Below, one piece after another: positions 56,452-64,000 of a stretch of DNA of 64,000 bases (position 1 is its first letter; each line of letters begins with the position of its first letter). Position numbers and translations under genes: made by a program. Source of the DNA: Niveibacterium sp. SC-1 (lineage in GTDB: Bacteria; Pseudomonadota; Gammaproteobacteria; Burkholderiales; Rhodocyclaceae); contig NZ_CP151275.1 of the NCBI RefSeq assembly GCF_038235435.1, positions 992,001-1,056,000 of the forward strand, read 5' to 3'. The notes below the pieces were generated by a model. The model was not told where the DNA came from. It was given only the letters and a program-made list of their open reading frames with translations, and did no database searches.

Positions 56452-56697
56452 GTTCGCGGGCGCCGGTGACGAGGGTAACCGTCAAATCTAGCAACCGGTC
56501 TGGCACAGCGAAAGGACGCATTTGGAAGAAGCAAATGCCCGGGGCCGGAAGCGCAAGAATGCGCAGGCCAGCTTGTGGCGGACGGCGCGCTGCGGGCGGA
56601 TCGCGCGGGGCCGTGCAGGCAAAAAGGGCAAGAGCGCAAAAACGCAAAAACGCGGAGGGCGTTGCCGCCACTCCGCGTGCAACAAGCGACTCTCGCT

Positions 56698-56904
56698 TCA
56701 GCTCGCGGCCGGGGTCTTGGCTGCGGGCGCGGCGGCCTTGTGGGCGTGCTTGGTCTTGTGCACTTTCTTGGCCGACTTGTGGGTCTGCGCGGCGGCAGGC
56801 TTGGCCGGTGCAGCAGCGCTGGTGTCTGCGGCGGGTGCCGCGGCGAAGGCGCTGGCCGAGGTGGCCAGCAGGGCGGCAACGATGAGCTTGGAAGCGGTGT
56901 TCAT
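56698..56904 (-). CDS. Small secreted Ala/Lys/His-rich protein (68 aa)
   Basis: This 68-residue protein has a signal peptide (MNTASKLIVAALLATSASAFA, 1-21) and a low-complexity mature part of Ala/Pro runs and Lys/His clusters (THKSAKKVHKTKHAHKAA). The overall plan recalls acid-shock proteins such as Asr, but no homology is claimed. GAGAGG precedes the ATG at 56904. A very similar gene (56967-57137) lies just upstream on the same strand. The ORF can be extended to 57222, but that would absorb the neighbour. Confidence 0.7.
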   Translation of the reverse strand: MNTASKLIVAALLATSASAFAAAPAADTSAAAPAKPAAAQTHKSAKKVHKTKHAHKAAAPAAKTPAAS

Positions 56905-56966
56905 GAGGGCCTCTCGGGTGGGTTCGCAGCGATCGGTCTTACTTCGTCGGTCTTGATTCGCCAGTC

Positions 56967-57137
56967 TCAGTTCGCGGCCGATGCCTTGGCAGCGGGCGCC
57001 GCCGAGTGCTTGGTGCTGTGCGACTTCTTGTGCGACGAATGTGCGGCCGGCTTGGAGGCGTCTGCGGCCGGTTCGGCGGCGAAGGCGGCGGTGCTGGCGA
57101 AAAGGGAGACGAGAACGAGCGTGGTTGCGAGTTTCAT
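56967..57137 (-). CDS. Small secreted Ala/Lys/His-rich protein (56 aa), paralogue of its neighbour
   Basis: This gene is too short for usual length cut-offs, but it is well supported: signal peptide MKLATTLVLVSLFASTAAFA, mature part AEPAADASKPAAHSSHKKSH followed by STKHSAAPAAKASAAN, and AAGGA seven bases before the ATG at 57137. It shares signal-peptide type, Ala/Pro pattern and Lys/His cluster with the 68-residue protein 62 bp downstream, so the two look like a tandem duplication. Function unknown; a role in acid or metal stress is only a composition-based guess. Confidence 0.7.
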   Translation of the reverse strand: MKLATTLVLVSLFASTAAFAAEPAADASKPAAHSSHKKSHSTKHSAAPAAKASAAN

Positions 57138-57258
57138 GATCAGTCCTTTGTGTCAGATGCGGCAGGAGCGCCGTCCCTGCCATCAACGCCGGGCCGAGCG
57201 GCGCGAGGACTGCCGAATGCAACAGGAGATTGCTGCAGGATTAAGACTGGCTTAAGAC

Positions 57259-57834
57259 TCAAGACCCGGGCGTCTCGTCCGCGACGTGCCGCGGGCGATA
57301 GCTGAAGCGCGGCATCCACAGCAGGGCGAGTACGCACAGCGCCGCCACGCTGAGCACGGTCCACAGCAAGGCCGAGTCCATCGCGGAACGATGCGGATAC
57401 AGGCGCATCAGCACGCCGACTGCCACGGCGTTGCCGGCCGCCACCAGCATGGCCGAGGTCAGGTCGTGGAAGCGCCGCGCATGGTTGGCACCTTCTGCCC
57501 AGCGCGGATCGGTGTTGTAGCCGGGAAGGGGGTCATCACCCGTGTCCAGGCGTTCCAGCGTGGCGAGGAAGTGGCGCAGGTTGGTCAGTGCACGTTCGGA
57601 CTTGTAGTTGAGCGACACCAGGCAGGCGGAGGCGAGCGGGAAGCCCAGCACCAGCCAGTCCACAGGAAGGCGCGTGTTGGCGTCGGCGCGCAGGGCGACC
57701 AGGCCGGCGAGCAAGGCCACAACCAGCGAGACATAGAGCGCGAGCACCTGCTGGCGCTGCGCGATGCGTGTGTTCAGCTCGTTGTAGGCGGCGATGTAGC
57801 GATAGTTGGCGTCGACGTAGGAAGCACGGGCCAT
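57259..57834 (-). CDS. Hypothetical membrane protein
   Basis: This 191-residue protein has about four hydrophobic segments, near residues 31-49 (LALYVSLVVALLAGLVAL), 59-75 (WLVLGFPLASACLVSL), 125-145 and 155-175. No domain is recognised by me. A conserved-looking soluble part between (YKSERALTNLRHFLATLERL) may be a short loop. ATG at 57834 is the first start. It is followed on the same strand by the two small secreted genes. Confidence 0.7.
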   Translation of the reverse strand: MARASYVDANYRYIAAYNELNTRIAQRQQVLALYVSLVVALLAGLVALRADANTRLPVDWLVLGFPLASACLVSLNYKSERALTNLRHFLATLERLDTGDDPLPGYNTDPRWAEGANHARRFHDLTSAMLVAAGNAVAVGVLMRLYPHRSAMDSALLWTVLSVAALCVLALLWMPRFSYRPRHVADETPGS

Positions 57835-57927
57835 GGGGTCTCTTCGGCGTGAAAAAGGACGGGGGTGCGATCGCCGACTATAGCGCGGGCCCGCACATCA
57901 AATCGCAAGCCCGCGTCCTCGCCGGCC

Positions 57928-59214
<1,287 letters not shown>

Positions 59215-59337
59215 CCGCTTGTCCTTTTGCCTGAGCGCTGCGCCGATCCATCCGCCGGCGAAGCGCGCACCTTAAGGGCCTTCCCGCGCTGCGCTCAAAC
59301 GATTTAATCTGCGCAATCCGTCAGCAAAACTCACACG

Positions 59338-60255
59338 ATGTCCGAGCCCATGCAGCGCCGCCTTCCACCGCTCAATGCCTTGCGCGCCTTCGAAGTCGCC
59401 GCGCGGCTGGAGAGCTTCAGCCTCGCCGCCGAGGCACTGCATGTGACCCACGGCGCGGTGAGCCGGCAGATCCGCCTGCTGGAGGAATGGCTCGGGCGGC
59501 CGCTGTTCGAGCGGCGCAATCGAAAGGTAGTCCTCACGCGCGCCGGCGCCGACTACCTCACCGAGATTGCCGCGGCCTTCGATCGCATCACGCTCGCAAC
59601 CGCGGCCCAGCTCGCCGCGCGTGACCAGCACCTGCTCCGGGTCAACGCGTCGTCCACCTTCGCGCTGCGCTGGCTGATCCCGCGCCTCGCGCGCTTCCAG
59701 CAGGCGCATCCGGAAATCCGCCTGCAGCTTGCGAACGCCAACGGCCGGCCGGAGACCCTGATCGCCGATTGCGACCTGGTGATCGCCGGTGGGCCGCGTC
59801 GCATCGCCGGCCTCACCGGCCAGGAATTCCTCGCCGAGGCGCGGCTGCCGGTGTGCAGTCCGCAACTGCTCGCGCGCCTGCCGCTGCGCAAGCCGGCCGA
59901 TCTGTCCCGTCACACGCTGCTCCACTGTGCGAGCCAGCCCGACATGTGGCCGCTGTGGCTGGCCGAAGCAGGCGTGCCGGATCTGCAGCCGGCGCATGCG
60001 CTCACCCTGGAGCACTTCTACCTGACCTTGCAGGCCGCGCAGGACGGCCTGGGCGTGGCCATGGGGCCGATGGTGCTGGTGGCGGAAGACCTCGCCGCCG
60101 GCCGGCTGGTCGCGCCGCTCAAGGGGCCGCGACTCTCGCATTGGCGCTACTTCAGCTATGTGGCGCGCAACCGCGCGGCGGAGCCGGCGATCCTGGCGCT
60201 GCGCGAGTGGCTGGTGGAAGAAGGCGAGGCGAGCGCGAGCGGGGAAGGGAGTTAA
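59338..60255 (+). CDS. LysR family transcriptional regulator (GcvA-like)
   Basis: This 305-residue protein has a helix-turn-helix at residues ~10-65 (PPLNALRAFEVAARLESFSL, then TNGAVS-type VTHGAVSRQIRLLEEWLGRPLFER) and an effector domain of the GcvA type (LLHCASQPDMWPLWLAEAG, ~200). The ATG at 59338 is kept; the one at 59350 is equally likely. It is divergent from purA with 123 bp between, so it may regulate a linked function, but that is inference. The 316 bp after it (60256-60571) hold no gene I can support. Confidence 0.9.
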   Translation: MSEPMQRRLPPLNALRAFEVAARLESFSLAAEALHVTHGAVSRQIRLLEEWLGRPLFERRNRKVVLTRAGADYLTEIAAAFDRITLATAAQLAARDQHLLRVNASSTFALRWLIPRLARFQQAHPEIRLQLANANGRPETLIADCDLVIAGGPRRIAGLTGQEFLAEARLPVCSPQLLARLPLRKPADLSRHTLLHCASQPDMWPLWLAEAGVPDLQPAHALTLEHFYLTLQAAQDGLGVAMGPMVLVAEDLAAGRLVAPLKGPRLSHWRYFSYVARNRAAEPAILALREWLVEEGEASASGEGS

Positions 60256-60571
60256 GCGCAGCATCAAGGGCGCGCACATGGCGCTCCGGCGCTGCCCCAT
60301 CGAGTCAGCACAGTTATCTGGGACCGGTGGAAAGCTCTCGATCTCCACCGGACGACCCAATCCGCAAGTTCGGGTCTTGCTGCACACGAGGGCTTCGCGG
60401 CGGCTGTCTCCGCGCTCACGGTTTAGGGCGCTTCGCGGTCGTTCGTCCAGCGGCATTGCTCTGGCCGGAATGATCGGAGTGCGAGGTATCGACCTCGGCC
60501 GCGCAAGAGCTGCCATCGCGGCCAGCGCTCCCCTCTCGTTGGCGACATGGCAACAAGTGGGGGGTACGGGG

Positions 60572-60790
60572 CTACGTCCCCTGCGGGTCAGCGCTTTGCT
60601 TGCGCAGAATCTCCTGCGCATTGCGGATAGCAAAGATGTGAAGATACTTCGTGACACGCGCACCCAAGGCGAGCTCGGCGCGTTCGGCTTCGTAGATTCT
60701 CGCAACGTCGGCGAGCGGCACCTGCGATTCCTTGGCCAAGAAGGCAACGATTCGCGACTGGTCTGGCGGCTTCTCTGGGTGGGTGGGCAT
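60572..60790 (-). CDS. DUF3562-like small protein
   Basis: This protein of about 72 residues has SRIVAFLAKESQVPLADVARIYEAERAELALGARVTKYLHIFAIRNAQEIL, with the helix-rich layout of the DUF3562 family of unknown function. The ATG at 60790 is the best start but lacks a clear ribosome-binding site; the longer frame to 60910 is rich in Arg/Trp and not believable. Confidence 0.6.
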   Translation of the reverse strand: MPTHPEKPPDQSRIVAFLAKESQVPLADVARIYEAERAELALGARVTKYLHIFAIRNAQEILRKQSADPQGT

Positions 60791-60910
60791 TTCGGGGCCT
60801 GCAGCTCTGGTGAGATTGCGGCGACCGTAGCGCGGCATCGCCGCCAGGTCGGTGCGCCAGCACACCCAAGCGCCTGGTCGTGAAGCCAGCAGAGCGTTCC
60901 GGAATCTCAA

Positions 60911-61252
60911 TCAGCGGGCCGGGGCAGACAGAAACTCGCGAACTTCCTGCGCACAGCGGCAGGCCACTGCGATCTTGGCCGCCCACTCAAGCGCGACGGC
61001 CCGGCTTGCCACCTCGACGACGGTGAAACCGCCGATGAAATCCTTCGTCGCGGGATTCGGGCCTTCGGTGACCGTTCCATCGGTCGCCACGACGGTTGCT
61101 TCGCCGGGATGTCCCAGACCTCCCGCGAAGACGAACACGCCAGCGTCCTGCGCCTCCTGGACGACCGCGCGGGCGGCCTTGGCCACATCAGGAAGGTCCT
61201 CCTCGGGAAAAGTCATGTCGCCATCGTTGAACGAGATCAGATACCGCGTCAT
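60911..61252 (-). CDS. YciI family protein
   Basis: This 113-residue YCII-domain protein has TRYLISFNDGDMTFPEEDLP at the start, VVQEAQDAGVFVFAGGLGHPGEATVV (~33-58) and a final GGFTVVEVASRAVALEWAAKIAVACRCAQEVREFL. A ferredoxin-like fold is typical; the function is unknown, sometimes linked to dehalogenase or sigma-factor pathways. GGAG at 61263-61266 selects the ATG at 61252 (MTRYLIS); ATG at 61267 is the alternative. Confidence 0.8.
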   Translation of the reverse strand: MTRYLISFNDGDMTFPEEDLPDVAKAARAVVQEAQDAGVFVFAGGLGHPGEATVVATDGTVTEGPNPATKDFIGGFTVVEVASRAVALEWAAKIAVACRCAQEVREFLSAPAR

Positions 61253-61537
61253 GTCATCACGCTCCATGTTTGTCCGGCCACTACGACTACGGCTGGTATC
61301 GCAGTCATTCGACGCGTGTCGCGCTCCGGCTTCGACAAGCCGCGGCGCGATTCTCCTCACGCGCGTCCGGCCAGTATCAATGTAGACCTGAATTCGCGGC
61401 TCCTTGCAGGGACTGTCGTCACTCGGCGCAGACGCAGAGACCCGAATGTCACCAACAGCCCGAAACAGGCCGGTCGCGTCACGGCGGCGTCACGCGCAGC
61501 ACGCAGCATCGAGACTTCACTTGATGCGGAGAGAAAC

Positions 61538-62908
61538 GTGCGCAACTCGAAGACCGGCCCGACCCGTCTGGGCTCCCTGATCCTGAGTGCTGTCGGCGCT
61601 TCGCTGTTACTGACGGCCTGTGGTGGTGGCGGCGATGACGATCCGGCGCCGCTGAAGACCGTTGACGGGGCGGTTCCGCTCGTGATCGGCCATCGCGGTC
61701 TGCCGGGCCTCTACCCCGAAGAGACGCGCCCGGCCTACGAGGCCGCTGCAGACGCGGGTGCGGACTCACTGGAAGAAGACCTGCACCTGACGAAAGACTG
61801 CGTGCTCGTCGCCCGCCACAACCCCTGGCTCAGCGACAACACCAACATCACGACCGTGGCCCTCACCAACGCCGCTGTGGCCGCACGCAAACGTACCGTG
61901 CCCGGCGTGCTCGTCGACGTGAAGTACTCGCTCGCGACCTACGGCGGGCCGGCCCAATACCTGAGCGACCTGACGGACCCCGCCGATCCGAAGTCCGTGC
62001 TCAAGTCGCTCGTGGTCGATGGCGAAGATCACACCGGCGATTGGTCGATCACCGACTTCACCGTTGCCGAACTCAAACAGTGGCTGGGCGGCACGACCTA
62101 CGATGCGCGCAACGAGCGGCCGACCGCGGACAACGGCAAGTACCCGATCCTGACGATGCAGGAGATCATCGACATCGCGAAGGCCAAGAGCGCCTCGACC
62201 GGCCGCGCGATCACGGTCTATCCCGAAGCGAAGAACCCGTACTGGAACAACCAGCAGGCGATCGCCAACGGCTGTGGAAGCGGTTCGCATCCGTTCGAGG
62301 ATGCCATCGTCAAGCTGATCAAGGACAACAACCTGAACACCAAGAGCTCGCCGATTCTGGTGCAGAGCTTCGATCCTGCGAGCCTGAAATACATGCGTTC
62401 GATCGGCCTGGCGACCCGCGTCGTGCAGCTCATCGACGGCAACGACGTCAACTATCAGACCGGCGCGATGATCTACCAGCAGCCGGACGCCTACAACTTC
62501 GTCGACGGCCGACCCTACAGCTGGACGCTGGCCGGCGACGGTCGCTACTTCGGCGACATGCTCACGCCTGCCGGACTGGCCGAGATCAAGACTTACGCCG
62601 ACGGCATCGGCCCGTGGAAACCGCAGGTGATGGCGCTCAGCGTGGTGCCGGCCAAGGCCGGCGCAGGCCTGGCTGACGTCAACACCCTGACGCCGACCAG
62701 CGTGATCGCCGATGCGCACAAGCTGGGACTGTTCGTTCACGTCTACACCTTCCGCAACGAGCAGAAGTACCTGGCTGGCGTCTTCAAAGGCGACCCGGCG
62801 GCCGAGTACCTGGCGTATTTCCGCGCCGGCGTCGACGGCGTCTTCACCGACTTCGCCAACGCCGGGTTCGCTGCGCGCAAGACCTATCTGACCGAGACCG
62901 GCCGCTGA
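61538..62908 (+). CDS. Glycerophosphodiester phosphodiesterase lipoprotein
   Basis: This 456-residue GDPD-family enzyme hydrolyses glycerophosphodiesters to glycerol-3-phosphate and an alcohol. The signal is of the lipoprotein type (LILSAVGASLLLTACGG, Cys ~29). Catalytic-region segments are visible in VIGHRGLPGLYPEETRPAYEAAADAGADSLEEDLHLTKDCVLVARHNPWL (~53-102, His, Glu and Asp) and YPEAKNPYW (~231). The GTG at 61538, preceded by GGAGAGAAAC, gives the short lipoprotein start; the longer ATG frame is not convincing. Its product could feed the glp pathway, though the operon lies far away. Confidence 0.88.
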   Translation: MRNSKTGPTRLGSLILSAVGASLLLTACGGGGDDDPAPLKTVDGAVPLVIGHRGLPGLYPEETRPAYEAAADAGADSLEEDLHLTKDCVLVARHNPWLSDNTNITTVALTNAAVAARKRTVPGVLVDVKYSLATYGGPAQYLSDLTDPADPKSVLKSLVVDGEDHTGDWSITDFTVAELKQWLGGTTYDARNERPTADNGKYPILTMQEIIDIAKAKSASTGRAITVYPEAKNPYWNNQQAIANGCGSGSHPFEDAIVKLIKDNNLNTKSSPILVQSFDPASLKYMRSIGLATRVVQLIDGNDVNYQTGAMIYQQPDAYNFVDGRPYSWTLAGDGRYFGDMLTPAGLAEIKTYADGIGPWKPQVMALSVVPAKAGAGLADVNTLTPTSVIADAHKLGLFVHVYTFRNEQKYLAGVFKGDPAAEYLAYFRAGVDGVFTDFANAGFAARKTYLTETGR

Positions 62909-63045
62909 TCCCGTCCGTATGTTGCCGGTGCGTCTCGCGCCGGCGTCGGTGTCATGGTCCTGCCGCGCGCACGGGCCATGACACCCTGTCTTTCATGCAG
63001 CGGCGCGATAGCGGAGGACGCTAGCCCGATGTGACGCGTTCAAAG

Positions 63046-63075
63046 AAAGGCCCGCAAACGCGGGCCTTTCTCTTT
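63046..63075 (+). terminator. Intrinsic terminator after the GDPD gene
   Basis: AAAGGCCCGC, AAAC loop and GCGGGCCTTT (63046-63069) followed by CTCTTTCC. It can also terminate the convergent DHA2 gene (stop at 63098), because its stem has an A run on the far side. Confidence 0.8.
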
Positions 63076-63097
63076 CCTGCAGATCAAGCGACGACGT

Positions 63098-64000
63098 TCA
63101 GTGCGCTCCCGCCGCTGCCCCTCCCGCTGCCTTCGACGTGAAGGGCGGCTTGGCGATGAACACCACCAGGATCAGCGCGAGGAACATCCAGCCCAGGCCG
63201 TGGAAGATCTCGTTGAAGGAGATCTGGTAAGCCTGCTGGATGATCGTGCGTTCCAGTGCGGCGGCGCCGGCCTGAAGGTTGCCGTGGCCCATGGCGTCGA
63301 GCGCGTGGTTGGCGATCGGGTTGTAGGGCGTGATGTTCTCCGTCATGTGGGCGTGGTGCACCACCGCGCGATTGCTCCACAGGTAGGTGGTGATCGAGGC
63401 CGAGAAGCTGCCTGCCAGCGTGCGCAGGAAGGTCGCGAGGCCCGAACCGCCGGCGATCTCGTGGGGCTTGAGGTCGGAGAGCAGGATCGTCAGGACCGGC
63501 ATGAAGAAGAAGGCCACGCCGATGCCCTGGATCAGCTGCACATAGGACACATGCTTGAAGTCCACCACCGTGGTGAAGCCTGAGCGCATGAAGCTCGTCA
63601 TCGCCAGCGTGAAGAAGGCGAGCGAGGCGAGTGCGCGCAGGTCGAAACGGTTGGCGTACTTGCCCACGAAGGGTGTCAGCAGCACCGGGAAGACGCCGAT
63701 CCAGGACGACGCGATCCCCGACCACAGCGCGGTGTAGTGCAGCTGCGTCTGCAACCACTGTGGCACCAGCAGGCCGCCGGCGAAGAAGGCGCCGTAGGCG
63801 AGCATCAGCACCACCGTTCCGGAGGCGAAATTGCGGTGGCGGAAGAGCCGCAGGTTCACGATCGGCTCGTCGTCGGTGAGCTCCCAGATCACGAAGATCG
63901 CCAGCGCGATCGCCGAGATGATGGAGGCGATGACGATGAAGTTCGAGGCGAACCAGTCTTCCTCGTTGCCCTTGTCGAGCACCAGCTGCAGGGCGCCCAC
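63098..64000 (-). CDS. DHA2-family MFS drug exporter, C-terminal part (partial at window edge)
   Basis: These are the last ~300 residues of an EmrB/QacA-type exporter with about 14 membrane segments in full. The visible part includes NFIVIASIISAIALAIFVIW, RLFRHRNFASGTVVLMLAYGAFFAGGLLVPQWLQTQ and the antiporter-like motif LIQGIGVAFFFMPVLTILLSDL, with the typical FSASITTYLWSNRAVVHHAHMTE loop near the end. The N-terminus lies beyond base 64000. It usually works with an EmrA-type adaptor and TolC; none is visible in the window. Confidence 0.88.
   Translation of the reverse strand: MGALQLVLDKGNEEDWFASNFIVIASIISAIALAIFVIWELTDDEPIVNLRLFRHRNFASGTVVLMLAYGAFFAGGLLVPQWLQTQLHYTALWSGIASSWIGVFPVLLTPFVGKYANRFDLRALASLAFFTLAMTSFMRSGFTTVVDFKHVSYVQLIQGIGVAFFFMPVLTILLSDLKPHEIAGGSGLATFLRTLAGSFSASITTYLWSNRAVVHHAHMTENITPYNPIANHALDAMGHGNLQAGAAALERTIIQQAYQISFNEIFHGLGWMFLALILVVFIAKPPFTSKAAGGAAAGAH

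Overview
The window is 64 kb of GC-rich bacterial chromosome with dense coding on both strands. Several traits suggest a betaproteobacterium of the Rhodocyclales/Burkholderiales type: a rhizobial/burkholderial-style glycerol ABC operon, two PEP-CTERM proteins, an FdhF/YdeP-type molybdoenzyme with FdhD, tauABC, many LysR regulators, and IS1595- and IS481-family elements. That placement is inference, because no rRNA or other phylogenetic marker is present. I see no tRNA, rRNA, CRISPR array, phage or replication origin.

Region by region. 1-7.8 kb is a glycerol uptake operon: the glpD 3' end, two ATPases (glpS, glpT), two permeases (glpP, glpQ), the small membrane protein glpU (DUF2160) and the binding protein glpV. 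It is interrupted between glpT and glpP by a ~710 bp nested inverted repeat, and a strong terminator follows glpV. 8-16.5 kb holds a PEP-CTERM protein, a TetX-like flavin monooxygenase broken by one in-frame stop and facing a TetR regulator with a double operator, then small stand-alone genes (DUF1905/YdeI, TfoX-N, YdcF, a secreted lipoprotein, DUF2141, EamA). 16.5-21.3 kb has a slipin, then LysR, an orphan periplasmic binding protein, a cysteine hydrolase and an MBL hydrolase. 21.3-26.2 kb has an EI24 membrane protein, a decayed ABC-permease remnant, an SDR plus IlvD/EDD dehydratase pair that fits sugar oxidation, and a HEPN-motif protein. 26.4-29 kb is tauABC on the minus strand. 29.3-32.6 kb is a KAP P-loop NTPase gene split by a complete IS1595-family element. 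Removing the element and one copy of its 8-bp target duplication restores one reading frame exactly.

33-49 kb holds a UvrD-type helicase, DUF72, a DUF2383 protein, a lipoprotein, phosphatidylserine decarboxylase, a HAF-repeat PEP-CTERM protein, an FdhF/YdeP oxidoreductase - small winged-helix-like protein - FdhD operon, a divergent FUSC/MarR pair, a GH1 beta-glucosidase and a BACON/beta-propeller lipoprotein. An IS481-family element (49.35-50.4 kb) sits in the stop codon of a MaoC-like gene, and the same CTAG serves as stop codon for both transposase and host gene. 50.4-64 kb holds a nucleotidyltransferase-like protein, a LysR/HAD divergent pair, DUF427, an MFS exporter, an SfnB/DszC-like acyl-CoA dehydrogenase homologue, two tandem small Lys/His-rich secreted proteins, a membrane protein, purA with a divergent LysR, DUF3562 and YciI proteins, a glycerophosphodiesterase lipoprotein, and the 3' part of a DHA2-family drug exporter cut by the window edge.

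Most of this is ordinary metabolic and transport content. The points most worth a second look are the nested inverted repeat in the glp operon, the IS-split KAP NTPase, the IS481 insertion in a shared stop codon, the decayed duplicate of an ABC permease, the orphan binding protein with two hydrolases, the HEPN protein, the protein between fdhF and fdhD, and the tandem small secreted proteins, one of which is only 56 residues.
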